In this document: in pieces, positions 15,031 through 22,790 of the stretch
Numbering within the stretch: the stretch's first letter is position 1
How the letters are laid out: each line of letters opens with the position of its first letter
Virus record (IMG/VR): IMGVR_UViG_3300028025_000195
Span: 1-23,797 of that record
DNA: 23,797 nt
Reading direction: 5' to 3' (one strand)
Source of the DNA: a virus
Translations under genes and position numbers: made by a program
Notes under the pieces: generated by a model
The model's database searches: none
What the model saw: the letters and a program-made list of their open reading frames with translations, nothing else
What the model was told of the DNA's origin: nothing

Positions 15031-15836
15031 TGGAATACATTTATATTATTGAAAACACCAACACAGGGAAGTTCTACATTGGTAGAACGAATGACCCTGC
15101 ACAACGCAAACGTGCGCATTTCTCTGAACTTCGCAGAGGTGCTCATGGCAATCCAAGGCTTCAGTATTCATTTAACAAGCATGGTGAACAAGCGTTTGAG
15201 TTTAAAGTAGTTGATAGTGCTGAGTCGGATAAGATTTGTGACAAAGAGGCTGAGTGGTTTTCTGCTTTTGATGAAGATAAATCATATTTGTACAACTGCC
15301 ATTTTCAAACTTATGGTGGCCCAAAAATATGGAAGCCACATACACCAGAATCGAAGCTAAAGATTTCAGAAGCTATTAAAGATGGCACACGTAAGTACAT
15401 CTTTAATATTCTTGATGAGCGTTATGCTGGTGCGAGTGTGAAGGCTTTGGCAAAGAAACATAGTGTATCTACAGAAACAATACTTTCATACAATGCAGAG
15501 TGGGAACAACTGCGTGGCCTAAAAATGCCAAAGAGCGTACAAGAGGAATCATCAAAGCAACGAGTTGCTGAGTTTGTTAGGTTGTTTATGGTTGCTGGTG
15601 ATGCTGCTTTACACGAACTAAAGACTATTGGTGTTTCTCGTAGGTCTTTGATTAAGTACCTACCTGACTACGGCTTATCTTTTAAGGACATTAACTTAAT
15701 TAAATGGCGTGACGATGCAAAGAATAGAGCATTAGAAGCTATCAAAATGGTTAATGAAACAGGTTGCACAGCTTTACACGCCATGAGAGAGTGCAATGCT
15801 ACTGTCTCAAGCTATTACAAATACCGAGGAGTTTAA
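15030..15836 (+). CDS. Free-standing GIY-YIG homing-type endonuclease
   Basis: This 268-residue protein begins with a GIY-YIG nuclease domain: YIY at residues 3-5, YIG at 16-18, a probable catalytic Arg26 with His30, conserved Asn41, and the metal-binding Glu73 in KEAEW. A NUMOD3-like DNA-binding motif (HTPESKLKISEAIKDG) follows at about 104-119. The rest is helical and reads as several helix-turn-helix units (VKALAKKHSVSTETILSY, ELKTIGVSRRSLIKYL, ATVSSYYKYRGV). This is the I-TevI-type layout of nuclease, linker motif and DNA-reading tail, without an intron. It starts in a TGATG overlap with fibre 2 and ends 1 base before the chaperone ATG, so it is inserted without disturbing the operon. Confidence 0.93.
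   Translation: MEYIYIIENTNTGKFYIGRTNDPAQRKRAHFSELRRGAHGNPRLQYSFNKHGEQAFEFKVVDSAESDKICDKEAEWFSAFDEDKSYLYNCHFQTYGGPKIWKPHTPESKLKISEAIKDGTRKYIFNILDERYAGASVKALAKKHSVSTETILSYNAEWEQLRGLKMPKSVQEESSKQRVAEFVRLFMVAGDAALHELKTIGVSRRSLIKYLPDYGLSFKDINLIKWRDDAKNRALEAIKMVNETGCTALHAMRECNATVSSYYKYRGV
15826..15831 (+). promoter_or_regulatory. Ribosome binding site that sets the tail-chaperone start
   Basis: GAGGAG lies 6 bases before the ATG at 15838. It supports that start over the in-frame ATG at 15796, which lies inside the GIY-YIG gene. Confidence 0.75.
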
Positions 15837-15837
15837 A

Positions 15838-16344
15838 ATGCAAATTCGTTTACGTTCAACAGGGCAAGTAATGTACGAAAGTGAATTTCGTGCATACACA
15901 AAAGCCAATGGTGGCCCATCATGGGACGCAACAACAACTGAAGTCTTAGAGGCTTTGGGTGCTGATGTAGTCTTTGAAGGCCCACAAGCTACGGGTGGTA
16001 CTGTTTACCAATACTCTCAAGCCTCTGGCGTTGAGCAAGTAGATGGTAAATGGTACACAAAGTATATCCTTGGCCCTGTCTTTGTAGATACACCCGCCAC
16101 AGAAGAAACACCTGCTAAAACAGCCCTTGAGCATGAGACTGCTTACAAGGCTTCCAAGGATGCTGAACAGGCTAAGAGTGTTCGTGCTTCAAGGGATGAG
16201 AAGTTGAAAGACTGTGATTGGACACAAGTGGCTGATGCCCCTGTTGACAAAGCAGTATGGGCTACCTATCGTCAAGCCTTGCGTGATGTCACTACGCAGA
16301 CAGGTTTCCCTTGGACAATTACATGGCCTGATGAGCCAAAATAA
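15838..16344 (+). CDS. Tail (fibre) assembly chaperone-like protein
   Basis: This 168-residue protein ends with RDEKLKDCDWTQVADAPVDK, then AVWATYRQALRDVTTQTGFP and WTITWPDEPK. That is the hallmark of the phage tail assembly chaperone family (DWTQxxDAP...W..YRQALRD...FP...WP), usually encoded just after a fibre gene. The N-terminal half (MQIRLRSTGQVMYESEF) is a separate small domain that resembles the start of many environmental fibre-associated proteins. The middle (VDTPATEETPAKT) is a flexible linker. A GAGGAG ribosome site sets the start at 15838. The natural partner would be the fibre upstream; the GIY-YIG gene now separates them. Confidence 0.83.
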   Translation: MQIRLRSTGQVMYESEFRAYTKANGGPSWDATTTEVLEALGADVVFEGPQATGGTVYQYSQASGVEQVDGKWYTKYILGPVFVDTPATEETPAKTALEHETAYKASKDAEQAKSVRASRDEKLKDCDWTQVADAPVDKAVWATYRQALRDVTTQTGFPWTITWPDEPK

Positions 16345-16353
16345 GGAGTAATC

Positions 16354-18174
16354 ATGGCTGTAACTAGCGCACAAATTGTAGATTTCTTAGTAGCAAACCC
16401 TGGCATGAGTGATGCCCAGATCGTCACGGCTATGGAGACTTATGGAGTCTCTCCTGCTCAAATGGCTCAAGCAGTTGGACTAAATGAAGGTGAAGTTGCT
16501 TCCCGTGTGGCGGCTACTATTCCTCAAGGTCAAACAATTACTTTGGGAGACACCATTGTCCAACCTCAGTATCAAGTTATTGGTGATGGTGAGAATCAGC
16601 AGATCGGTGGTCTTGAGAATGTCTATACCTATAAAGTTGGTGAAAACCAAGCAGGTGGTGGCTATCAACAATACACACCTACTGGTGAACTTCAGAGAAC
16701 TGGTGTTCAACAAGAAGTTAATGCTGGTCAAGACTTTCTGAAGTTCTTGGCAGGTTCTGCAGGTTTGTTTGGTGGACTAGGTGGTGGTTTTGAGAGTCTA
16801 TTTGGTGGTGGTGCAGGAACAACCTTTGCTGGCGAAGCATTAGCCGATGCGGGATTACTTGCAGGTACTGGTGGAGCAGGTGCTTTAGGTACTGTTGCAG
16901 GAATGGGTGCTGGAACTGGTTTAACAGTAGGTGGAGCAGGTGGTCTTGGCGGTGTTAGTGGTGCGGCTGGTTTGGGCGGTTCTTTAGGAACAGGACTTAC
17001 AACTGCGGGTGCTGGAGGTCTTGGTGGTCTTACGGGTGCAGCAGGTCTTGGTGGTTCTTTAGGTGCAGGTTTGACAACTGTTGGTGGTTTGGCAGGTGCA
17101 AACACTTTGCTTGGTGGTGCTACCCTTGGTTCTACTTTGGGTAATCTTGGTGCTGGTGTTGGCGGTTCTCTTTTGGGTTCTAAGGTTGGGACAGGATTAA
17201 CTGCGGGAAATCTTGCAAATCTATTCTCTGGTGGTTTGGGTACTGCGGGTAGTTTGCTTCAGATGCAACAATCTAAGGAAGCGGCTCAACAAGCGCAAGC
17301 CCGTATTGATGCTGAAACTGCTGCTGCCAAAGCCGCTGCTCAGTTCCGACCTGTTGGCATGACTACTCGATTTGGCACTTCACAGTTCCAAGTTGATCCT
17401 GTAACTGGTCAATTGACAAGCGCAGGATACACACTAAGCCCTGAAGCTAAGAATGCTCAAGACCGCTTGGTTAAGTTGGCTGAACAAGGTTTGGTACAAG
17501 CAGAAGGCGCTCAACAAGCATTTGAACCACTACAAACTGGCGCTCAGAGTCTATTTAAACTAGGTCAAGGGTATCTTGCTGAAACTCCTGAAGCAGTTGC
17601 GGCAAATTACTTGAAGAGTCAAATGGCTCTCTTGCAACCAGGCAGAGAGATAGAGTTAGCTAATCTGCAAAACAGACTCGCTCAACAAGGTCGTACTGGT
17701 CTTTCTGTGGCTCAAGGAGGCACTATGGGTGCTACTACTCCTGAATTACAGGCTCTGTTTAATGCTCGTGCTAGACAAGAGGCTGAGTTAGCGGCTAATG
17801 CTCAACTTGCTGGTCAAGCGCAAATTCAGTATGGAGCAGGATTGCTTGGTCAAGGTGCTGGCGCTATGGGTCAATACTATGGTGGTCAACAACAGGCTTA
17901 CGCTCCTTATACGACTGCTTTGGGACAAGTGCAAGGTCTTGAGACTGCTGCACAACAACCACTCACAATGGGCTTGGCTCTTGGTAAAGAAGCGTCTACC
18001 GCAGGTGCAAGGGCTGGCGAGTTGGGATTAGGTGGTGCTAGATTAAGTACAGCTTTGGCAACAAGTGCAAATGCTACTGCTAATCCTTATGCTCAAGCAT
18101 TGATGGCGGCAGGAAATCCTAACGCTATGTTTGGTCAATCACTTGGTAATGTGTTTGGCGGTTTATTTTCGTAA
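16354..18174 (+). CDS. Large Gly/Ala-rich internal virion or ejection protein 1
   Basis: This 606-residue protein is the first of three large proteins in the place where podoviruses encode their ejection apparatus. Residues 1-60 form a small helical domain (SAQIVDFLVANPGMSDAQIV, then VSPAQMAQAVGLNEGEV). Residues about 125-300 are Gly/Ala/Leu-rich with a 25-residue tandem repeat at 187-236; this stretch is hydrophobic enough to insert in membranes. Residues 300-600 are helical and Gln/Ala-rich, with RIDAETAAAKAAAQF and the end NPNAMFGQSLGNVFGGLFS, typical of ejection-type proteins of environmental podoviruses. AAGGAG before the ATG is the ribosome site. The role in DNA delivery through the envelope is inferred from position and composition. 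Confidence 0.75.
   Translation: MAVTSAQIVDFLVANPGMSDAQIVTAMETYGVSPAQMAQAVGLNEGEVASRVAATIPQGQTITLGDTIVQPQYQVIGDGENQQIGGLENVYTYKVGENQAGGGYQQYTPTGELQRTGVQQEVNAGQDFLKFLAGSAGLFGGLGGGFESLFGGGAGTTFAGEALADAGLLAGTGGAGALGTVAGMGAGTGLTVGGAGGLGGVSGAAGLGGSLGTGLTTAGAGGLGGLTGAAGLGGSLGAGLTTVGGLAGANTLLGGATLGSTLGNLGAGVGGSLLGSKVGTGLTAGNLANLFSGGLGTAGSLLQMQQSKEAAQQAQARIDAETAAAKAAAQFRPVGMTTRFGTSQFQVDPVTGQLTSAGYTLSPEAKNAQDRLVKLAEQGLVQAEGAQQAFEPLQTGAQSLFKLGQGYLAETPEAVAANYLKSQMALLQPGREIELANLQNRLAQQGRTGLSVAQGGTMGATTPELQALFNARARQEAELAANAQLAGQAQIQYGAGLLGQGAGAMGQYYGGQQQAYAPYTTALGQVQGLETAAQQPLTMGLALGKEASTAGARAGELGLGGARLSTALATSANATANPYAQALMAAGNPNAMFGQSLGNVFGGLFS
16912..17080 (+). repeat. 75-bp tandem repeat, two full units and a partial one
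   Basis: Units at 16912-16986 and 16987-17061 encode 25-residue Gly-rich peptides with 21 of 25 residues identical (GTGLT...GAGGLGG...GAAGLGGSL). A partial third unit (GAGLTT) follows at 17062. Many codons differ at the third base, so the repeat is old and kept at the protein level. Confidence 0.86.
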
Positions 18175-18183
18175 GGATTCATC

Positions 18184-19476
18184 ATGGCAGACAATATAGT
18201 AGCGGGTCTATTTGGATTGACTCCTGAGATGTATCAGGGTCAACAATACCAACAAGACTTAAAAAGGGGCTATGAATTGGCTCAACTCGATCCTGGTGCT
18301 GCGGCTAGAGCACAGTTGGGTGCAAGTGTTGGTCAACTTGGTCGTGGCTTTGCAGGTGCTATGGGCATAGAAGACCCTCAGTTAAAGCTAATTAGCGCTA
18401 GAAACTCTATTGCCCAACAAATAGACCAGACTGATCCTGAGTCGATCCTAAAAGGCGCTCAGATGTTGTCTCAGATGGGCGATCAACAAGGTGCTATGGC
18501 TCTTGCAGAATACTATCGCAAGGCTCAAAGTGAAATGGCTTTGGCGGCACAGCGTAATGCTGCGGCTACTCGTGAGCGTGTTCAGTCAACTCCAGAAAAG
18601 ATTTTGATTGCTAATCAACTTGCTCAATTAAACACTGAGTTAGATGTCTTAACTCAACAGCCATCATCTCCAGAAAGAGATGCAAAACTAAATCTTACAA
18701 CTAGAAAACTTCAAGCCCTTGAGCAACAGGTTGAAAAACCAAATAAAACAGTTGTTGTTGGAAATTCTTTGGTTGATGCTGTTACTGGTTTTGAGTTATA
18801 TAAAGGCCCTGATGCTCAGAAATACTCTGAGTTTGCCAAAACATTGATTGATGCGGGACTCAAACCAGGCACTGAACCTTTCCAAAAACGTATGCTTGAA
18901 TACGCAACAAAGAAAGTCGAAGGCGCTGGAAAAGGCACTGGTAACGTGACTATTGGTGGTATCAATGTTGATACAGGTGCGGCAGCTAAAGCGGCTGGCA
19001 AAATTGTTGGTGAAAATGTAGCCAATGTTGAAAATCAATTCTCATTGGAAACCGCCTATAAAGATGCACTTTCTCTGTTAAACAAAGGCATCTATAGCGG
19101 TGCTTTTGGCCCTGAACAGGCGGCAGCAACTAAGTATTCGCTTGGTTTGCTTGGTAACCAAAAGAAGCTCGAAAACACAGAAGTGTTCTTGGCAAACATT
19201 GGCGAAATTGTAATTCCTCGTTTGGTGCAATTTGGTGGAAATGACTCTAACGAAGAACTTAAATACTTGCAAAATGTTGTGGCTGGAAATCAACGTCTTG
19301 AGCCAGAATCTATGAAGCGTATTTTGGCTAGCGCAGAAAAGAAAGTTCAAAACAATATTAAACGTTTGAATCTACAAGCACAAGCGGCTAAAGGTGGTAC
19401 TGAGCTACCAATTGCACCTGTTACAAATGCACCTCTTGGCTCTCCTCAGAATCCAATCAAGTTGAAGGATAAGTAA
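18184..19476 (+). CDS. Internal virion or ejection-like protein 2
   Basis: This 430-residue, mostly helical protein starts with NIVAGLFGLTPEMYQGQQYQ, a signature I associate with internal virion proteins of environmental podoviruses. Its Ala/Gln-rich stretches include GAQMLSQMGDQQGAMALAEY and KAQSEMALAAQRNAAATRER. The middle, from TPEKILIANQLAQLNTELDV, looks like a coiled coil. The C-terminal end is Pro-rich and probably flexible (SPQNPIKLKDK). No enzymatic motif is visible. It lies between two other large virion-type genes, starts 9 bases after the first and ends 1 base before the third. The ejection role is inference from the group of three. Confidence 0.72.
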   Translation: MADNIVAGLFGLTPEMYQGQQYQQDLKRGYELAQLDPGAAARAQLGASVGQLGRGFAGAMGIEDPQLKLISARNSIAQQIDQTDPESILKGAQMLSQMGDQQGAMALAEYYRKAQSEMALAAQRNAAATRERVQSTPEKILIANQLAQLNTELDVLTQQPSSPERDAKLNLTTRKLQALEQQVEKPNKTVVVGNSLVDAVTGFELYKGPDAQKYSEFAKTLIDAGLKPGTEPFQKRMLEYATKKVEGAGKGTGNVTIGGINVDTGAAAKAAGKIVGENVANVENQFSLETAYKDALSLLNKGIYSGAFGPEQAAATKYSLGLLGNQKKLENTEVFLANIGEIVIPRLVQFGGNDSNEELKYLQNVVAGNQRLEPESMKRILASAEKKVQNNIKRLNLQAQAAKGGTELPIAPVTNAPLGSPQNPIKLKDK

Positions 19477-19477
19477 T

Positions 19478-21175
19478 ATGGCTACTATTTACGAATACAA
19501 AGGTGTTTCCTATGAGTTGCCTGATGGACTGAGCGAAGATGATGCGTTGTCAAGAATTAAGAGTTCTTTGCAACCTGAACCTTCTCAACCAGATGTAAAA
19601 GCACCCTCATCTGGTTTCTTAATGGGTTTAAAAGACCCTATCACTGCTGGCGCACAAATGATTCCTCGTGCTTTAGGGGCAGTAGCCAGTTTGGGTGGCA
19701 CTAAGCCTAACTCCTTGAGTGAGTTGCTTTATAGAGAAGCAAAACGTATAGATGAGATGGCTAAAGCTGAAGAGCAATCCTATCAAGCCCAACGTGAACA
19801 GGCGGGTGAATCTGGCTTTGATGTGGCTCGTTTAGGCGGCAATATTCTTAACCCTGCCAGTCTTGTTCCTGCGACTCGTGTGGCTCAATTGGCTAGGGCA
19901 AGAGGCTTGTCTACTGTTGGTCAAGCGGCAACTGCTGGCGCTGTAGGCGGTGCTATGCAACCAGTAGTCGGAGAAGGTGAGTTTGGTGAGCAGAAGACTA
20001 AACAAGTGGTTTTAGGTGGAGTTACTGGCCCTATCGGTGAAAAGGTTGTTGCGGGCGCAGGGCGAGTTCTCAACCCATTAGTCTCCAAAGCAGAGAAAAC
20101 CATGCGTGAGCTTGGAATTACGCCTACCACTGGTCAAACCCTTGGTGGACAATTTAAGACACTTGAGGAATTTGCTGAGAACATTCCTTTAGTTGGTCAA
20201 AGCATTCAAAATGCAAAACAACGTGTACTCTTTGATTTTAACAAGAGTGTAATTAACAAGGCATTAGCTAAAGCAAGTGACCCAACAAAACAAGATAAAT
20301 TAAGTCTTCCTGCTGATGTAATTGGTAGAGATGCAATCGAATATGCATCAAAAACAGTATCTGATAAATATGACGATGTTTTGTCAAAAATAACATTTGA
20401 CTTAGATTTTGCAACCACTAGCAATATTTTAGGTGAACTTGCTAAGGCTAAAAGTTTATCAGCAGACCAAAGAGAAAAGGTCGCTGCAGCTTTGAATGAC
20501 ATCGTTTTAAGTAAATTCTCAGGTCAAAAACTTGATGGTAAAACATACAAAGGTATTGAGAGTGATTTACGAAAGAAGGCAAGCGATTATGTTAACAGTC
20601 AAAGTGCTTCGGAAAAAGAAATTGGATATGCGTTAAGCGATGTTCTTGGCGTACTTAAAAAAGAATTGTATTTCCAAAATCCCAAGCAAACACCTACATT
20701 GCGTAGAGTTGATGCTGCCTTTAGTGATTTATCTGTAATCAATGTAGCTGCGGCTAATTCTGGGGCAAAAAGTGGTGTATTCACACCGCAACAATTTTCC
20801 ACTGCTGTGCGCCAACAAGACCCAACGAGACGCAAATCTTCGTTTGCTAAAGGTAAAGCTAAAGGCCAAGACATCTCGGATGCCGCACTTGAAGTCATTG
20901 GCGACCCCACAGGGGCATCTCAAACAGGTCGGCTTGCGCTTGGAATAGGTGGTGGGTATGGCTTACTATCTGAACCTACAGTTGGTACAGCAACGGCAAT
21001 TGGAGTCCCCGCTGCCTATAGCCAAGGTGGACAAAAGCTAATTGATGCGTTGTTGCGTAACCGCCCAGAGTTATTGCAACGTGTAGGCGGTATGCTTTCT
21101 CAACAATCAGCGCCTTTTGGTAGTGTTGTTGCACCGAGTGCTGTTGGACAGTACAACCTTTCTGAGAGAAGGTAA
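19478..21175 (+). CDS. Internal virion or ejection-like protein 3
   Basis: This 565-residue protein begins with a short domain, TIYEYKGVSYELPDGLSEDD followed by ALSRIKSSL (residues 3-31). I recognise this leader from phage internal virion and lytic transglycosylase fusions, where it may be an attachment tag. A Pro-rich linker follows, then a Gly/Ala-rich amphipathic region (ARLGGNILNPASLVPATRVA, GAVGGAMQPVVGEGEFGEQ) and a long helical part from about residue 210. The C-terminal 120 residues are Gly/Ala-rich again. I see no catalytic lysozyme or transglycosylase residues. It fits the third ejection protein by order. The stop overlaps the next small gene by TAATG. Confidence 0.72.
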   Translation: MATIYEYKGVSYELPDGLSEDDALSRIKSSLQPEPSQPDVKAPSSGFLMGLKDPITAGAQMIPRALGAVASLGGTKPNSLSELLYREAKRIDEMAKAEEQSYQAQREQAGESGFDVARLGGNILNPASLVPATRVAQLARARGLSTVGQAATAGAVGGAMQPVVGEGEFGEQKTKQVVLGGVTGPIGEKVVAGAGRVLNPLVSKAEKTMRELGITPTTGQTLGGQFKTLEEFAENIPLVGQSIQNAKQRVLFDFNKSVINKALAKASDPTKQDKLSLPADVIGRDAIEYASKTVSDKYDDVLSKITFDLDFATTSNILGELAKAKSLSADQREKVAAALNDIVLSKFSGQKLDGKTYKGIESDLRKKASDYVNSQSASEKEIGYALSDVLGVLKKELYFQNPKQTPTLRRVDAAFSDLSVINVAAANSGAKSGVFTPQQFSTAVRQQDPTRRKSSFAKGKAKGQDISDAALEVIGDPTGASQTGRLALGIGGGYGLLSEPTVGTATAIGVPAAYSQGGQKLIDALLRNRPELLQRVGGMLSQQSAPFGSVVAPSAVGQYNLSERR

Positions 21176-21267
21176 TGAAAGACGGGCTGTTTGCTATCTC
21201 AGTAGCGGCCCTTCTTCTTGGTTTTGTAATCTTTTGTAGTTATATTATTGTTTGGGCATTTCCGTGA
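21175..21267 (+). CDS. 30-residue single-span membrane protein
   Basis: The gene starts in a TAATG overlap with the preceding stop and ends in a GTGA overlap with the next start. The protein has a short charged start (MKDGLF) and one hydrophobic helix (ISVAALLLGFVIFCSYIIVW, about residues 8-27), ending at FP. A membrane miniprotein in this place could belong to the lysis or ejection set, but there is no family evidence. It is too short for routine gene calling; support comes from the clean overlaps on both sides and from the membrane-helix composition. Confidence 0.6.
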   Translation: MKDGLFAISVAALLLGFVIFCSYIIVWAFP

Positions 21268-21377
21268 TCGCCTTTCTCTTGGCGGCAACCATAGAGTACC
21301 GATGTATTAAATGGACTTGGACTGGTGATGTTTACAACCGAAGGGTTGTGTGCATTAAGTGGGAGAGAAAGAAATGA
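21264..21377 (+). CDS. 37-residue protein with YRCIKWTWTGDVYNRRVVC motif
   Basis: This uses a GTG start that overlaps the previous TGA (GTGA) and ends in an ATGA overlap with the next gene. After a short hydrophobic lead (MIAFLLAATIE) comes YRCIKWTWTGDVYNRRVVC and the end IKWERKK. I recognise this Trp- and Cys-containing motif (YxCxxWxWTGDVYNRxVVCxxW) from small proteins of many tailed phages, which strongly supports a real gene despite its size. The two cysteines could form a disulfide across a beta-hairpin. The function is unknown. Confidence 0.72.
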   Translation: MIAFLLAATIEYRCIKWTWTGDVYNRRVVCIKWERKK

Positions 21378-21871
21378 TTGATCCGATAACGGCTCTAGCT
21401 GGCATACAGTCAGCTATTTCGATGGTCAAGAAGGCGGCTAATGTTGCCAATGACTTAGGCTCACTAGCGCCCATGATTGGCAAGCTATTTGACGCTAAGT
21501 CTGTAGCTACAAAAGCCATGCTTCAGGCTAAACAGTCTGGCAAAGGCTCAAACATGGGTACGGCTTTGCAGATTGAGATGGCTTTAGAACAGGCCAGAGC
21601 GTTTGAGGAAGAGTTAAAAATGCTCTTTATGCAGACAGGCAAGATTGATGTTTGGAACAAGATTAAGGCTCGTCAAGCAGAGATGGACTTGGCAGATGCC
21701 AAAGAGATAAGTGCTTTAAAGAGAGCAGAGAAAGAAGCCAAAGAGAAAGAGCAAGAACAACTAGAGATTGGCTTGGCAATAGGTGGAATCTGTTTTGTGT
21801 TGTTTTTAGTCTTTGTTGGCGTGAATGAGATGATGGATTTCTGTGCAACTACTCGTAGATGTGGCAGATGA
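21374..21871 (+). CDS. Coiled-coil protein with C-terminal membrane helix (MIDPITA type)
   Basis: This 165-residue protein starts MIDPITALAGIQSAISMVKK, an N-terminus I recognise from a widespread tailed-phage protein family with no assigned function. Residues 60-128 form a charged coiled coil (EMALEQARAFEEELKMLF, ISALKRAEKEAKEKEQEQ) and residues 132-150 one membrane helix (IGLAIGGICFVLFLVFVGV), followed by a short tail with Cys157 and Cys163. An in-frame GTG at 21359 would add five residues, but the ATG at 21374 gives an ATGA junction and the familiar N-terminus. It may be anchored in the inner membrane with the coiled coil in the cytoplasm. A lysis or ejection role is inference. Confidence 0.8.
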   Translation: MIDPITALAGIQSAISMVKKAANVANDLGSLAPMIGKLFDAKSVATKAMLQAKQSGKGSNMGTALQIEMALEQARAFEEELKMLFMQTGKIDVWNKIKARQAEMDLADAKEISALKRAEKEAKEKEQEQLEIGLAIGGICFVLFLVFVGVNEMMDFCATTRRCGR

Positions 21872-22023
21872 ATGAGTATCAAAAGACCTTTGACTTGTGC
21901 TTAAAAATCTTCGTTTACGGGGTGGTAGCGCTTTATTTCTTGGGGTTTCTGAAGTTCTTACCTGATGACTTGTCAGACAGAATTGTTAATCTTTTACTTG
22001 GAAAGGTTGGATTGGGCAAATGA
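21868..22023 (+). CDS. 51-residue small membrane protein
   Basis: The gene starts in an ATGA overlap with the preceding gene and ends in another with the next. The protein has a short polar start (MNEYQKTFDLC), a hydrophobic helix (LKIFVYGVVALYFLGFLKFL, residues 12-31), and a C-terminal amphipathic part (PDDLSDRIVNLLLGKVG). I do not recognise it. One membrane segment with an amphipathic tail is compatible with a small holin or membrane-active accessory protein, but this is only a structural impression. Confidence 0.66.
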   Translation: MNEYQKTFDLCLKIFVYGVVALYFLGFLKFLPDDLSDRIVNLLLGKVGLGK

Positions 22024-22187
22024 GAATCACCACTTACCAACAGAATGCTCAAATGTTGTCAGAGGCTCACCGAGTGATCCACCAACAGAATATGAAGCGT
22101 TTGGCAGAGTTAAACCACCAAGCTCAACAACAACAGAAAGCCCAAGAGATTAAGACTCAATGGGCTAAAGTGGATGTTAAGGCATGA
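22020..22187 (+). CDS. 55-residue Gln-rich helical protein
   Basis: The gene starts in an ATGA overlap with the preceding gene. The protein is soluble-looking and almost entirely helical: TYQQNAQMLSEAHRVIHQQN, then KRLAELNHQAQQQQKAQEIK and TQWAKVDVKA, giving a likely coiled coil rich in Gln. I do not recognise a family. It is the last gene before a 96-base spacer and the inserted HNH endonuclease. Support comes from the exact overlap and a sensible composition. The function is unknown. Confidence 0.66.
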   Translation: MRITTYQQNAQMLSEAHRVIHQQNMKRLAELNHQAQQQQKAQEIKTQWAKVDVKA

Positions 22188-22226
22188 GATTGCTTGCTAT
22201 TTAATTTGACAAGAGTAAAATGCGAA

Positions 22227-22254
22227 ATGCCAAGTGGCTGTAACTACTTGGCAT
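22227..22254 (+). other. Perfect stem-loop before the HNH-AP2 gene
   Basis: ATGCCAAGT at 22227-22235 pairs perfectly with ACTTGGCAT at 22246-22254. G36-U45 and G37-C44 extend it to 11 pairs around a CTGTAA loop. No T run follows, so it is not a standard terminator. It lies 30 bases before the endonuclease ATG and could be a processing site, operator or translational control element. A TTGACA at 22206-22211 lies just upstream but has no good -10 partner. Confidence 0.7.
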
Positions 22255-22283
22255 CTCTAACCTAAATGATGAAAGGACATCAA

Positions 22284-22790
22284 ATGGCTGAAATTAGTTT
22301 ATCACGTGAGCGTTTGTGCGAGTTGCTAGAGGTGGATACTGAAAAAGGTATCTTTACGTGGCGAAACACAATGGGTGGCAAAGCGCAAAAAGGTCAGCAA
22401 GCTGGTTCAAAACAAAAGATTGGATACATTTTAATAAGGCTTGACCAAAAAGATTACTACGCACATAGATTGATGTGGCTGTATGTTTATGGTGCAACAC
22501 CACTATTACAGATAGACCATATCAATCGGGACAAAGAAGATAACAGACCTGTTAATTTGAGATTGGCAACACAAAAGCAAAATAGTGAAAATGTATTTAG
22601 GGCAAAACAGAACACTTCAGGGTTTCGTGGTGTTCGATTTGAAGCTAGGTTGAAGTCAAAACCTTGGTCTGCTTGCATAACAAACAATTACAAGCAGAAG
22701 CATTTGGGATATTACGCAACAATGGAAGAAGCGATTACTGCAAGACAAACTGCTGAAGATGCACTTTTTACACATCACATAAGACAATGA
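22284..22790 (+). CDS. HNH endonuclease with AP2 DNA-binding domain
   Basis: This 168-residue protein is a free-standing homing-type endonuclease. The N-terminus (LCELLEVDTEKGIFTWRNTM) is typical of the group. The HNH core is YYAHRLMWLYVYG (His61), LLQIDHINRDKEDNR (Asp78-His79) and PVNLRLATQKQNSEN (Asn91). The C-terminal AP2 domain (about residues 112-160) shows SGFRGVRFEARL, KPWSACITNN and HLGYYATMEEAITA and should bind DNA. In-frame ATGs at 22266 and 22269 exist, but AAAGGA 6 bases before 22284 favours MAEISLS. It ends in an ATGA overlap with the lipoprotein gene. It carries the only sizeable spacer in the 21175-23797 block, which suggests it arrived as a unit with its upstream sequence. 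Confidence 0.93.
   Translation: MAEISLSRERLCELLEVDTEKGIFTWRNTMGGKAQKGQQAGSKQKIGYILIRLDQKDYYAHRLMWLYVYGATPLLQIDHINRDKEDNRPVNLRLATQKQNSENVFRAKQNTSGFRGVRFEARLKSKPWSACITNNYKQKHLGYYATMEEAITARQTAEDALFTHHIRQ

Noticed and set aside
16728-17105. Minus-strand open frame of 125 codons, Pro/Ala-rich
   Set aside because: It is the antisense of the Gly-rich repeat in ejection-type protein 1. Gly codons read backwards give Pro, so the low stop frequency is a composition effect.
21965-22153. Plus-strand open frame of 62 codons in the small-gene block
   Set aside because: It runs across two frames that are joined by an exact ATGA overlap (21868-22023 and 22020-22187), and its own start fits no junction. It is most likely a shadow.
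22206-22234. Possible sigma70 promoter (TTGACA) before the HNH-AP2 gene
   Set aside because: The -35 box is perfect, but at 16-18 bases spacing there is only GCCAAG or similar and no TATAAT-like -10. I do not list it as a promoter.
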